In this document: piece by piece, positions 40,689 through 51,387 of the stretch | Layout: each line of letters starts with the position of its first letter | Numbering within the stretch: the stretch's first letter is position 1 | Source: Rhynchopus sp. YZ270_cl-10 | Lineage: Eukaryota > Euglenozoa > Diplonemea > Diplonemida > Diplonemidae | Assembly: GCA_964035575.1 (NCBI GenBank) | Contig: OZ037889.1 | Span: 992,001 to 1,056,000, forward strand | DNA: 64,000 nt | Direction: 5' to 3' | The notes under the pieces: model-generated | Databases searched by the model: none | The model's input: only the letters and a program-made list of their open reading frames with translations | What the model was told of the DNA's origin: nothing | Made by a program: the position numbers and the translations under genes

Positions 40689-42140
40689 ACCAGCAACGTG
40701 GAGAGGTGACATATCTCTTGATGTACCGCATTCGTACAAAATCATCGACCGTAATAATGTTCGATCTTTTCAGGATTTTTCTGGAAGTTCGACCTTTTCA
40801 ACGGTCGAACATTTTTACGATTCCGGTACTTTCACAGTGGAGATTGCACCAACTGTGGCAACACTACCGAGGCAACTACACTACTCCAACAGTTTTTCAA
40901 GAAAACCACCAAATTGAACGATACCATCCAAAGGGGGACTATGACACTATGAATGTGACACATCGATGGGTACGTGGTTACCCTGGGTACGGGGGTAAAA
41001 GAAAGAGAGAGAGAGAGAACTGTGGAGGGTGTGTGGTGGAGGTCCGGTCTCATCATTGCCACACCCTCTTTTTCTGTGTTTGTAAACCTCGAAATGAGAG
41101 GGCTTTGTTATTTCAGGTCACATTGTTCTTTTTTGTGGTACCATTTGGCAGGCTGTCCCCTCTTTCATTTGTTGCTCATCATGGCTAGCCCTCAAAAGGG
41201 AATGTGGGTGGTGGTGTTGTGGCTGTGCGGGAGGGAATGTGCTCCCTTCTTCTCCCGCCCCCCCTGCGATCATATATACCCGTTTCCTTTCACCCCGTGA
41301 GCAATCGAGAGGAAATGAAAGAAGGTGAAAAAAAAAAAAGTGCAAAAAACAAAGCAAAACAAAGGTAAAGGAAAATGGGTGGGATGGGGGGAGAAGAGAA
41401 TGACAGCAATAAGACATCGTGTGGGCAGATTATGGGGATGGTCGACTACACGACAAGCTTCTTTTTTTTTTTTTTTCTTCAACAAAAAAAACGAACAATC
41501 AACACTAGCACACCTTCTTTTTCTCGTGCGGACGCTGCAATGGTTACCAGCTTTACCTTTTTTTGTGACAGGATATCAAAAAAAACCGAATTTTCAAGAA
41601 TTCGCTCCAAAGAAAAGCCAGAGCCACACATCTCTCTCTCTCTCTCTCTCTCTCCCTTTTTTTTTTCTGCACTCAATTCTTTCATATCAAATATAAACCT
41701 CGAAATGGATGAGGACAGCATGGTTGGGGTACCCACCCCCTCGGTACAGCCGGTCATACCAAGGTACATTGTTCACGAGAGGGCTTTTGTATTTCAACTC
41801 TACTTTTTTATTGATGGTAAAGAAGGAAGCACTATAAGAGCACACTTTTAAACCAACTTTTTTTCCCCTCTCCAATTCCTTTTTGGACTGAAGACACATA
41901 CATTTACTCTCCTATTTTGGATTCTCCCTCCCCACTCTAGTATTCAACCCCCCTCCTCCAGCACCCTTTCCCACACTCCACACTATGACTTCCGATGTGT
42001 TGTTATTCTGTGAATAATCCATTTGATTTAGAAACTTCCGCTGAATACCAACACAACGCCAAACACTGCCAAAAACTCGGGTCAAATCAAACAAAAGTGT
42101 GGCTGAGGGTGATTTACACCTTTTTCCGCACTTTTTTCCT
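40689..42140. other. Spacer with families 1 and 4 and a microsatellite
   Basis: No gene is supported. A small hairpin (GTTCGACC and GGTCGAAC) lies at about 40790, a family 4 copy at about 40842-40905, a truncated family 1 piece at 41080-41120 whose middle is deleted, a (CT)n run at about 41629-41655, and a long-form family 1 copy at 41693-41835. Confidence 0.6.
41693..41835 (+). repeat. Dispersed repeat family 1, long form
   Basis: ATAAACCTCGAAATGGATGA through TTTTGTATTTCAACTCTAC, then the same TTGATGGTAAAGAAGGAAGC tail found after the copy at 8463. Confidence 0.8.
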
Positions 42141-42148
42141 TCGTTCAG
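42141..42148 (+). promoter_or_regulatory. Probable trans-splice acceptor of the large coiled-coil gene
   Basis: CACTTTTTTCCTTCGTTCAG ends in AG at 42147-42148, 22 bases before the ATG. Confidence 0.55.
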
Positions 42149-42169
42149 CCATATCAAAAAGGTGTTTCG

Positions 42170-45100
42170 ATGTCTATAGGATTGGATGGGAGTGTGTCGA
42201 CAGCGGTGCTGGAGGTTTCGTTCGTAGGGGTCGCAGAGAGGAGAGAAAGGGCTGCAGTACGGAGTTCGATTAGCGAGGTGATTGCGGCATATTCGAGTGT
42301 AGCGGCGGGGAGGGAGGAGGCTGTGGGGTTGCTGGAGGAGAACATTCAGGGGTTGGTCGCGAGGGAGTTAGATAAGAGCACCGCACTCCGCAGCCATGCC
42401 GCCCTTCTTGAACGTAGGGTAGACATTTACCGCACCCAAATGCGTCACCGAGCGGAACGATACAACGAACAGCAAGAGCTCCTCCTCCTTGACATAGTAA
42501 AGCTGAACGAGGCGGTTCGTCAAAAAGGTCTGGAGGTGGAATCGTTGCAGCAATCCCGGAAATCCCGGGCAAGCCGTTCGCCGACGCAACATCATTACCT
42601 CGCGTCTGCTACCGCGAATCTTGGTAAGGCAAAGATGCCGTCCGAATCTGGCCGGGTCTCCACCAAACTGCAGGACCTATTGCTCAGAGAAGGTGTCTTC
42701 TCTCCGTTGTATGCTTTATGTAAAGACCATGGTTTGGTACCAGGGAGCAGGCGGCGGTCGGAGAGTGTACCTCCCGAGGCTCCTACAATAACAAAAACCA
42801 GCTACGATGTGACAGATCTAGATGGCGAAGAAGACGGCCCCTGCAAGCTATGTGGTATAGTAAAAGGCCGTGGGCGGGTCTATAGGGAGGAGGAGGTAAG
42901 GGAAATGGTACAGAAGGCGAAGCACACAGCAGAGCAGGCATCGTTACGAAAAGAACATCAAGTATCGTATACGTCCTTAGAACAAATGAATACACTAAAG
43001 AAGCAGGTTCATCAACTCCAATCTGCGCTCAAAACAACGCAAAAAGAGGCCGCAGACTTAAAGTCTCGTATACGAGCTCCACTAGAAAGAGTGGCTCCAG
43101 CTATCCCTGTGTCCACCTATACAAGAAAAATTGGTAACCAAGGGCATGGTGTCGCAATAACAGAGTATTTCTTTTACATAAAGAAGGAAGAGGTGGAGAG
43201 CACACTGATGCACACTCATGATGAGTTGAGCAGACAGACGCAGATTATTGCGGAGCAGAAAAAAAAGGATTTGAGGGTCGAAGCACTTATCTCCAAGGAG
43301 GGTGGGGCAAAGGTGAAGCAGGAGTTTCAAAAAATTAAGAAAGGGTGGGCCACCGTTGCAAAGATGAAGACGGTTTCCGCATTGCTCCGATCCTTTTCCC
43401 CATCCTCGACACCCAAACCCAAGGATGGAACAGCAACAACAATAACAACAACAACCACAGCACCTACCCCAAAAGCAGCTCTCGCAAACATCTTTTCCCT
43501 TCCTCGCGCATCCACCGCCGAAACCAAACCTGACACTGAGTTCAAACTAAAGCACGATGAATTGCTACTAACTTTAGAAGCCGTTATCGCACGAAACGAA
43601 CAAAGCCAACAACGTAAAGACGCCTCCATCAACGATTTAACGCAGCGTATCAAAGAGTTAGAACAGAACCTCCAAAATAAAAAGACCTGGGTAGGGTTGG
43701 ACTACGAAGCATTGAAGAGAGAGAATGTGAGGTTGATTCGCAAGAAGGATCTGTCGGAAAAGAGTTTTGTGAACGCCGCGCCGTTACAAAGGCCTGCAAG
43801 CGATGTACCTAAATTAACAAAAAAGCTGGCAGCAGAGGTACAAACTCTCAAAGCAGATTTGGCAGACGAACGCAAACGATGCGAAGAACTGCAAGAAGCC
43901 ACATCACGCACTGTCTGCGATCAAGAAGTCCAACTCGGTGTTCTCCAACAACAGCAACGTCAGATCACCGCACTTCAAGCCAAAGTCGTCAACACACCTT
44001 CCCCTTCACCTTCACCTTCACCACCACCCACAAAACCTGCCCCCGCAGACACTCAAGTCATCAACACTACTGAGCCTCTCATCCCCTCAACCCAACCCTG
44101 CCCGCAGCCAAAATCTCAAAAACCTGCTAAAAAAATACCCACAAAACGCAAACCACAACGGAGTGTCACCCCGGACTATGTGGAAGGCGAGTTTCTTGTG
44201 GACTCTCCTTCGACGAGAGCGCCTACTCCTATTGACCCGTTGACTTCGACAGCGTTTTGTGATATGGGGACGATAGACATTGGGATCGGGGATGTGAGTG
44301 AGGAGAAACCCATGGGGGTGGTAGGGGTGCGCCATGCTGCGGTGCCGGAGGTGCACAGCAGCCTTGCGGAGCGGAGCAGGCTGACACCATCCACGCTTCT
44401 TGCCGAGCATGAGTCGCAGAGCTCGGTGGAGCATGACAGGTACTATTATTCGGTTCCCGGTGCCGCGATGCAAGTGCCGGGTGCACATTACAATACAAAG
44501 GAATTCGTCATCCCCCTCGCAGACCCAACAAATGACAGTGTAGTAGATCCCTATCTGGTTCATGAAAAGCGCGATCCCGGGCCGTATGTGCCAGCGAAAA
44601 GGATGGAGAAGGAGAATAGTTTAAGAATTGAAGATGATTTGAAGGCGAAGGTGTTTACGCAGGCATCGTCAGATGGGGTAAGCCAAAGGATGGTGGTTAC
44701 GAATAGGGCGAATGTGTGGCGGATTGCGGCAGGCGGGGGCTTGAAGGTGTCACATCGTACGAGACAGAGGCATGCTCGGAACGACTCTAGAACCGTTGCA
44801 ACACAGACACCTATCCCATCGCGGCAGTACAGCACACCCACCCCCACCCCCCATGAGACACCGCTCCCTGAACCCACACCTCCTCCAACCCCACCGTCGG
44901 CACCCACGCCAGACCTAACCCTTGTCACGATGTCCCTCGAAACCTTAGTCCAAACCCCTGCCGGTCTATCAGTCATAGACAAGCTCTTAGAAAGGCTGAA
45001 GGTAGGGAAGGAGAAACGTGAGGTGCGGAGTGCGGAGCGGCCGTCTGCGCAGGAGGGGTTTCCGCCGACACCGCCACCGCCGTCGTGTGGGGGGAAGGGT

Positions 45101-45460
45101 GGTGGTAGTGGGCGTGAGTCTGCGGTGTTGCTACCACGCACCACACCGTCACCTACACCATTACCACCACGGCCGTCAAGCGCACCGCCAAAACATCCTA
45201 GTCAACCAGAATCCTTTGGGAGAATCAACAAACGTGCTTCTGCGCTCTACAAAAGAAAGAGTAAACAGCGTCAGAAGAGTGCAGCAGATGGAGGTGGAGA
45301 GGGGGGAGGAGGAGGGGGAGGGGGAGGGGGAAGCACTCCCGAAGAGACGCTAGGACACCCCTTCGTGTGGTACCCTGGGAAGCCCTCGTATGAAAAAGCC
45401 ACCTCAGACGGGCTGCCGTTGCAGCCAGTGTTAGAGTCCTTGGTGGCGGGTATTGCATAG
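42170..45460 (+). CDS. Large coiled-coil protein of unknown function
   Basis: 1,096 residues with no enzymatic domain I recognise. Heptad-rich segments occur at about 55-140, 230-310, 340-400, 470-540 and 560-610, separated by Ser/Thr/Pro-rich linkers. A lone C-K-L-C pair (GPCKLCGIVKGRGR, about 224) could be half of a metal site. The C-terminal third is disordered, Pro/Thr-rich with a poly-Gly run, and ends with a short conserved-looking patch (HPFVWYPGKPSYEKATSDGL). The composition suggests a cytoskeletal or basal-body component (inference). The frame is unbroken. The segment at about 43134-43183 (IGNQGHGVAITEYFFYIK) breaks the charged pattern and has GT...AG borders, but at 50 bases I treat it as exon. 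Confidence 0.75.
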   Translation: MSIGLDGSVSTAVLEVSFVGVAERRERAAVRSSISEVIAAYSSVAAGREEAVGLLEENIQGLVARELDKSTALRSHAALLERRVDIYRTQMRHRAERYNEQQELLLLDIVKLNEAVRQKGLEVESLQQSRKSRASRSPTQHHYLASATANLGKAKMPSESGRVSTKLQDLLLREGVFSPLYALCKDHGLVPGSRRRSESVPPEAPTITKTSYDVTDLDGEEDGPCKLCGIVKGRGRVYREEEVREMVQKAKHTAEQASLRKEHQVSYTSLEQMNTLKKQVHQLQSALKTTQKEAADLKSRIRAPLERVAPAIPVSTYTRKIGNQGHGVAITEYFFYIKKEEVESTLMHTHDELSRQTQIIAEQKKKDLRVEALISKEGGAKVKQEFQKIKKGWATVAKMKTVSALLRSFSPSSTPKPKDGTATTITTTTTAPTPKAALANIFSLPRASTAETKPDTEFKLKHDELLLTLEAVIARNEQSQQRKDASINDLTQRIKELEQNLQNKKTWVGLDYEALKRENVRLIRKKDLSEKSFVNAAPLQRPASDVPKLTKKLAAEVQTLKADLADERKRCEELQEATSRTVCDQEVQLGVLQQQQRQITALQAKVVNTPSPSPSPSPPPTKPAPADTQVINTTEPLIPSTQPCPQPKSQKPAKKIPTKRKPQRSVTPDYVEGEFLVDSPSTRAPTPIDPLTSTAFCDMGTIDIGIGDVSEEKPMGVVGVRHAAVPEVHSSLAERSRLTPSTLLAEHESQSSVEHDRYYYSVPGAAMQVPGAHYNTKEFVIPLADPTNDSVVDPYLVHEKRDPGPYVPAKRMEKENSLRIEDDLKAKVFTQASSDGVSQRMVVTNRANVWRIAAGGGLKVSHRTRQRHARNDSRTVATQTPIPSRQYSTPTPTPHETPLPEPTPPPTPPSAPTPDLTLVTMSLETLVQTPAGLSVIDKLLERLKVGKEKREVRSAERPSAQEGFPPTPPPPSCGGKGGGSGRESAVLLPRTTPSPTPLPPRPSSAPPKHPSQPESFGRINKRASALYKRKSKQRQKSAADGGGEGGGGGGGGGGSTPEETLGHPFVWYPGKPSYEKATSDGLPLQPVLESLVAGIA

Positions 45461-45710
45461 AGGTGCTAAGGGGAGGAAAGCGATTCTCTTTGTTGGAGCT
45501 TGAGGTGGGGGATGGGGTGTTTCCTGTGGGAAAGAGACAGAGAGGGGGGCCCTCGTGTTTACATGCGAGGGGGTTTTGGAATCTCCCAATGTGGTGTACC
45601 GGAGGGGGTATAGCACCACAGTGGATTTTTGTTTTTCTTTTGAAACTCGAGTTGCGTTTAAAAAACCGAGTTTCTAGTATAGATCGGAGAATTTGTTTTC
45701 TCTCCTTATT

Positions 45711-45718
45711 TTTCTAAG
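45711..45718 (+). promoter_or_regulatory. Probable trans-splice acceptor before the first CxW gene
   Basis: TTTTCTCTCCTTATTTTTCTAAG ends in AG at 45717-45718, about 125 bases before the ATG at 45844. The leader is C- and A-rich. Confidence 0.45.
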
Positions 45719-45843
45719 ATTATTTCCAACCAAACCCTGCCCTATTTTTAAATCCAACCCCCCCCCATCCACCCACCCACCCAATATACCCCATTTTTTA
45801 TCAAACAACCAAAAGACACTCTTCAAAAAAAAAACTTCTCAAA

Positions 45844-46491
45844 ATGATTGGATTTTTTCAGATTCTTTTTGTGGTTTACTGTTTGGAGGGTGTGAGGGGG
45901 CTTAATATTCCTGGAGGGCATCAACACCAACCAAGACACTTGACGTCACGCCAGGCTAAGACGAAGACGGAGTGTGCAGAGCATGCACGGTGCTCTTGGG
46001 ACGATGATGCTGGGGTCTGCAAATGCTGGGCGTGCGGGACACTACTGACTCACACACAGTGTAGGATGGACGCTGAATGCGTCTGGGACAACGTCAATAG
46101 ATGCGAATCGATCTCTGCTGCAGAGCAACGCATGCACTTCGGCGACGTCTCCATCTGCCAAACCCTCGTCCTCAAACGCTGTGCGCAGGACAGCCGCTGT
46201 CACATCCAACACGGCTACTGCCTCCCCATCGAAGGCAAGGCTGTCCACTACATCGCCCGCCCTGCCCCCACCCCACCCACAACAGCAACCCACCACTACA
46301 CCCTAGCGATCACCTGTGGTGTCCTTTTCCTCCTCTGCCTCGTCTGTGGTGTGGCGGTTGCGGCAGGGTACGTCACACAGGCCTTTGGAATTATCCCTAA
46401 AGGAAAAAAGACTGTCGAAGCAGGAGGGGAGAGGGCAGTGCATGAGGGAGATACTGAAATGTCGGACATTCGCGTAGAAGAGGATAGCTAA
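45844..46491 (+). CDS. Type I membrane protein with three Cys/Trp (CxW) modules
   Basis: 215 residues, unknown family. Signal peptide about 1-19 (MIGFFQILFVVYCLEGVRG). The extracellular part contains CAEHARCSWDDDAGVC, CRMDAECVWDNVNRC and the variant CAQDSRCHIQHGYC, where Trp is replaced. Modules two and three also have the leading Cys, giving C-x(7,8)-C-x(5)-C-x-W/I-x(5)-C. One membrane segment (about 150-178, LAITCGVLFLLCLVCGVAVA) precedes an acidic 35-residue tail. It has the fewest extras of the CxW family and no repeat stalk. It is the first of five such genes in 15 kb, all on the same strand. Confidence 0.8.
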   Translation: MIGFFQILFVVYCLEGVRGLNIPGGHQHQPRHLTSRQAKTKTECAEHARCSWDDDAGVCKCWACGTLLTHTQCRMDAECVWDNVNRCESISAAEQRMHFGDVSICQTLVLKRCAQDSRCHIQHGYCLPIEGKAVHYIARPAPTPPTTATHHYTLAITCGVLFLLCLVCGVAVAAGYVTQAFGIIPKGKKTVEAGGERAVHEGDTEMSDIRVEEDS

Positions 46492-47000
46492 GAAAAGAGA
46501 AGGGGAAGAGAGAGGTGGGGGTTTTTTGAATGAATTTGTGCATGACGGGTTTTTGCGATGAGAGGGGGAGTGGGGAAATGATGGAAATAAACAGGTTTTC
46601 CAACTTGTAGCTTTTCTTTTTTGATGGTTTTTGAATGACCAAAAAGCATGCGAGGTGTAATGTTCATCATGCCTACTTTTCAGTGTATCAATGAAGTGAG
46701 TCTGCAGAGGTGTTTATACTTTCAATGAATGATCTCTGTTTATCTGACTGAGTGGAAGCGGGAGTAGGGCATATCAGATGTCACCCACGAAAATGGATGT
46801 AGGATTGCACCAAGGATTTTGTATTTCAAGTCAAAAAAATTTTTTTGAGCTCAGCATACAGCGCGCAGGTCAAACGGCCAATCACAATGCACACCACACC
46901 CCTCCATCAGTTTCCAACCCAACCCATCAGGGGAATTCGTTTTATTTCAACTCCCCCCCGTTGTGCTTCGCCCAACTTCCTTTCCCACGCCATCCCACAG
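46492..47000. other. Spacer with a partial family 1 repeat
   Basis: A shortened family 1 copy (CACCCACGAAAATGGATGTA, then a jump to TTTTGTATTTCAAGTC) lies at about 46777-46830. The likely trans-splice acceptor of the next gene, CCCACGCCATCCCACAG, has its AG at 46999-47000. Confidence 0.6.
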
Positions 47001-47058
47001 ATTTTTTTTTATACACAAAAATTAACCCTTTCCCCCCGAAAGGCACCCTCTTGAATAC

Positions 47059-47514
47059 ATGATCGCCCCATTGTTGATTTTGCTTATAATATTTCAGGTG
47101 GAGATCGATGGGTATATATTGCGCCCTTTAACGCGGAGCATTAATTGTGAGAGACAGCAAAAACGGTGGTGTTCACGGTCATCTTGTACTTGGGATATTG
47201 TGGAGGGTGTGTGTCGGCAGAAGGGGCGAGCGAAACTGAAAACCCCGGCAAAACCGACCAAACAGATCCACCATCAATGTGAGGACAGTGGTGCTGCGGC
47301 GTGTGTCACGCTACAGCACTGCACATGGAGCAGGCTGACAGCTTCCTGTGCTCCCATCGCACGCACCCACGCCACATGGTACAGAGGCACCACCCTCCAC
47401 GGCACGGCTCTCTTCGTAGCTGCTTTTATTGCAGCCTCCGCCATCATCCTCTTCATAATGGCCCTCTCGGAACAGGTGGAAGAAAAGGGAAAGTGGCGGA
47501 TATCGAAGAGATGA
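47059..47514 (+). CDS. Small type I membrane protein with two CxW modules
   Basis: 151 residues. Signal peptide MIAPLLILLIIFQVEIDG, then module 1 (C-ERQQKRW-CSRSSCTWDIVEGVC) and module 2 (C-EDSGAAA-CVTLQHCTWSRLTASC). Both are complete C-x(7)-C-x(4,5)-C-x-W-x(6)-C units. A membrane segment (about 114-136, LFVAAFIAASAIILFIMAL) and a short basic tail follow. The body is almost nothing but the two modules, so it defines the module borders well. No homologue is recognised. Confidence 0.78.
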   Translation: MIAPLLILLIIFQVEIDGYILRPLTRSINCERQQKRWCSRSSCTWDIVEGVCRQKGRAKLKTPAKPTKQIHHQCEDSGAAACVTLQHCTWSRLTASCAPIARTHATWYRGTTLHGTALFVAAFIAASAIILFIMALSEQVEEKGKWRISKR

Positions 47515-48926
47515 CAGAAACGGACGTAAAAAGAAGCCCTGTTTTTTGTGGTGAATTCCATGGCGTGTCTTGAGGGTGCCTGTATAGTCTCTTGCTTAAA
47601 AGGGGTTTGTGCAAACCTGCAAACGGTTTACGGGTTTGTGAAGATGTGTGTATGGTGGAGTCATTAGTGTGGTATTATTCCTCAAGGATTTCTTCCAGAA
47701 TTGCGTTTTCCACCCCACATACCTGGGTATGGGCCCAAAAAAAACCACCGAAAAGGTGAAACTCCCGGTTTCTGGTGAAAAGCGCCTGTTTTGCCTGTAG
47801 AACCCTGTAGAAACACACGTGACCGTGACATAGGCGTTTTTACACACGAAACGCAAACTCGCGACAGCAAAAGATCGCCGCATGGGCACTTTTTCATCTT
47901 TTACACATTTTTTTTTGCCGATTTAAATGTTGCCAGCTTATCTCTTCTTTTGAATGCAGGAACGCAAGACTCCGTATCTTGTTCTTATAATAACACCCTC
48001 CCCTTTATTCTTTACCCCCTTACGCCTACCCTCAGTGATGTCTGCATTTTTTGACGTATTCTGGTGGCAAAAAATCCCATCAGAATGACGCAGCACAGAC
48101 GTCGATAGTACCTGCGCCTACACCTATTTTGAGGCGTATTTTATTGTTATTTTTTTCTTTTCTTTTCTTTTCAGTTCTTTTCTAACTTCTCTTCAGTGTT
48201 TTGCTAACTCTCTCCGCCCCCAAAGGTGGTCTATTGTGTCTTATTGCTTTGTCGGACACTACCGTGAAATAACTCCACACACACACTCCCTCCGATCATA
48301 TAAGTGCAGCATCGTTGGCATACGGCTACCGTCTCTCACCTGCTGTGTGAAGGGTTGGCTGCTGTATTTAAGTTTGCTGTGTCCCCCTCCCTGTTCTCTT
48401 AAACGCTTAACCGACGCTTTAACAGTCTTATCTCAATCTGTTCCCTTCCCCTTTTGAAGATGTATGTGAGTCACATCCATCTTCCAGTTTTTTTTTTTTG
48501 TTTTTGAAAAGTGGCAAAATTAGCAAAATTGGCAAAAAATGCTGTAACAAAGAAGACTACTAACGGCTTCTTGAACATCACCGTGTTATATTAGGTGACT
48601 CGGTTAAGATTCATCTTATCAATCTTTCTGCTTGTTTTTTTTCTTCTTTTCACACAAAAAGAAGAAGCAAAAATCCTCCGAAGTGTTACTACACTGTCAA
48701 AAAAGAGGGGGAAAAAAAATCAGCATTTTTTCCCCCCACTAAAATGTACACTGTCACGAGAGGGCTTTGTATTTCAAGTCAATCCTTTTTTTCCTGTCTT
48801 CCCATTTTCAGATACTCCCATCTAGGGTGTTTTTCATCTTTTAAGATGTTTTTTTCATTAGTCCGACGAGACTAAGTTTCTTATTTGGTGTATGTGCACG
48901 AGAGGCACATGCATCTTACAAGTTTG

Positions 48927-48979
<53 letters not shown>

Positions 48980-49860
48980 TTTTTTTTCCCCTTCTCCCCC
49001 CCACACTTTTAGGACCTGGATAGGGCTGAAAGAAGTCAACACCCAGCAGCATTCGCTGCTATTCGCACAAAGCATCCGACTGTTATTTTTTTAGATGACA
49101 AAACACACCGAGGGCTTAAACCCATCTTTACAAAACCTTTCGTTGGTACAGGCAACGCTATTAGGTTTCACCTTTCACACCTTCTGTAGGCCGCAGGGTA
49201 TTTGTGTTTTCATCCGTGGCTGGCATCGTACGTGAGTCAGGTTACAGTGGCACAATATTACTGATGCGTTTACGGGTAACTTAATTATGGGTAAATATTA
49301 GAGTTACGCATAATTAGATGCAGTACTATAGCACTTCACTGTAGGTACCTGCATCAAACAACTATTTCTGCTCTCTCTAAAAGCTATGCATGCACCGTGA
49401 ACAGATTCGTCTTGGCAACATATTGTTTTCCTCCTAAGAAAGTTGGGAACATTTTTGTTGATCCCTACACCTATGCTACCAATGTGTTGATTGCATATGT
49501 TGAAATACCTTTCTCCTAAAAGAGGAGGAAGACGCTGATGGACAAGCTCCATCTTTTGATTTAAATTAATATCTTTAAACATTCCCCACACCCTTCACAT
49601 GATAGCTACAAACAACGCCTTTCTTCCAACACTCTTTATACAAATCTACCCCCCTACTCCACCCTCCCCTCCCCTTCCCCGCAATCCCCCCTATCTGGGA
49701 TAAAACCAGGATAACCAAGGGTTCCGACCCGTTTGCGACCCGAGAGAGACTGCTTCCGTGCTTCAAAACATCTTAAATTTTTTTCTCTCAAAATCTTCTT
49801 TTCGTCAGAAAATGAATGTATATGAAACAATTCTCAAAAAAAAAAAATACCCTCCATCAC
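47515..49860. other. Intergenic, repeat-rich, with a 48-base T run
   Basis: No gene is supported in 2.3 kb. Family 2 pieces lie at about 48592 and 48895-48925, the latter leading straight into 48 consecutive Ts (48929-48976). A family 1 3' end is at about 48743-48782 and a family 3 copy at about 49190-49240. Open frames here are short and unconserved in appearance. Confidence 0.55.
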
Positions 49861-49870
49861 ACACCCTCCC

Positions 49871-49880
49871 TTCCCTACAG
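49871..49880 (+). promoter_or_regulatory. Probable trans-splice acceptor of the third CxW gene
   Basis: CACACCCTCCCTTCCCTACAG ends in AG at 49879-49880. The leader to the ATG at 49928 carries a (CAA)n-like run. Confidence 0.55.
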
Positions 49881-49927
49881 TTAATTCACCAAAAAAACAA
49901 CAACAACAACAACCACCTCTTTTTACA

Positions 49928-50497
49928 ATGACCTCCTTCTCCTTCTGCATTACCGTTTGCGTTGCGATTATGCTTCCGTCTGTTGAAGGGTTTCGCGCGG
50001 TTACTTCGAAGACGTTGCGTAGACACAACAAAATGTGTGTTTTGGAGAAGGACAAGACACGGTGCGCGCAGACCGAAGGATGTGAGTGGGGATATGAGCA
50101 CGCAAGGTGTCAGCGTGTGAAGGGCACTCTGGAGGGTGCAGCGAGAGGGGCAACCGTGTTGGGGAAGGAAGTGGTGTCTTCCGGGTCAGAGAGCGCTGCA
50201 ATGAAGGTAGCGAGGGGGGCAGATGTCTTGGTGAATGTGTCTGCTTCCGAGTCTGACTCAGACTCCAGCTCGGATTCCAACTCCGGAAACCCATTTGTGG
50301 CCAAATTCGACTCAATGAAGGACTCTCTCGTATCCCTCGCATCAGACTCCACGAACACCACCAAGGTTCCCCGCTGGACATTGTACATTGCTGCTGGGGT
50401 TGTCTTCTGTCTGCTCCTCATCATCTGCTACCTCTCTTACTCTCTCTGCACAAAACGCCCGACGGTGGTCCAGAAGAAATCCTTTGATATGTGCTAG
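49928..50497 (+). CDS. Type I membrane protein with one CxW module and Ser/Asp stalk
   Basis: 189 residues. Signal peptide about 1-21 (MTSFSFCITVCVAIMLPSVE), one full module (C-VLEKDKTR-CAQTEGCEWGYEHARC), then a stalk with an SESDSDSSSDSNSGN run and an N-T-T sequon. A membrane segment (about 154-177, LYIAAGVVFCLLLIICYL) precedes a short basic tail. Same architecture as its neighbours, with a short acidic stalk instead of a long repeat. Unknown function. Confidence 0.78.
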   Translation: MTSFSFCITVCVAIMLPSVEGFRAVTSKTLRRHNKMCVLEKDKTRCAQTEGCEWGYEHARCQRVKGTLEGAARGATVLGKEVVSSGSESAAMKVARGADVLVNVSASESDSDSSSDSNSGNPFVAKFDSMKDSLVSLASDSTNTTKVPRWTLYIAAGVVFCLLLIICYLSYSLCTKRPTVVQKKSFDMC

Positions 50498-51340
50498 AAA
50501 AGAGAAATTGAATTTTTTTTGCAAAATTTGTATTTACCGTTACTAATGGAACAGTAGGAGCAGTTGTTAAGGGTTCCGTTTACGGTAACGGTATGTTTCA
50601 AAGAGAGAACCTTCTTGTATCCTTTGTAATTTATCTTTGTCGATATTAGAGGGGGGTGTTATTGTGTTAATTGATAAAATTAAAAAAATGTCTATCTTCC
50701 AGCTTCTTATTCATTTTAGAACAATATTACCTCCTTTTTTTTTTAGGTACATTCATCTTTCAATTTTTCCCCTTTTGTGGTGATCAGAAAATCCCAATTT
50801 TTTTGTTTCACCAAAAACTCTGAAATCCTTGAGAGCAAGGGTTTCCCTTTTGGGGATCCAACTTATATTATTTTTTTTACCGTTTTTTTTATTTTTTCCT
50901 TCCTTTTCTTGTGGGGGAGGTACATAGTACATACCCCCTTTTTGATGATTTACTGTTTAAAAAAAAAATGGTAAATCATTGCATTTTTGTTTTCTTGTGT
51001 TCAGCTTTGTTCTACTTTTTTCGAATCTACATTTGCATGTTTTTTCTCTCTTGAAAGAGTAGTCCAGCTTTGTATAATCTACAAGCAATGGTTAGGGAGT
51101 TGCCCACTTCAACGGGGACATCATCCCTTTCCAAATTTTTTTCTTATTTGCCTTTCCCTTTTTTTTGAAGAATGTCGAGGCAATCTTCTCTTTGCTTTTC
51201 AAAAACCCAATCATCAGCGTCCGGCGAAACAATACTATTTCACGGACACTGTCGGGGGGGTTTTTCCCGTTTCTTAGGAAACCCAAAAGACGTCTTTCCC
51301 CATCTCCCTTTTTAACGTGATTTACACTTCTTTTCTATCA
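50498..51340. other. Spacer with a short inverted repeat
   Basis: No gene. At 50535-50593 an imperfect inverted repeat, TACCGTTACTAATGGAAC against GGTTCCGTTTACGGTAACGG, lies just after the stop codon and could form a hairpin in the 3' untranslated region. Confidence 0.55.
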
Positions 51341-51387
51341 TCATCAAAGTTCTACAGAGTTAAAGTTTTATTTTCAAGGAAGACAAA

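Noticed and set aside
43134-43183. Possible 50-base intron in the coiled-coil gene
   Set aside because: Removing it needs an intron far shorter than the two clear ones, and 50 bases would shift the frame.
49716-49745. GGGTTCCGACCC region as a tRNA arm
   Set aside because: The loop does not match the TTCRA consensus and no acceptor stem is found.
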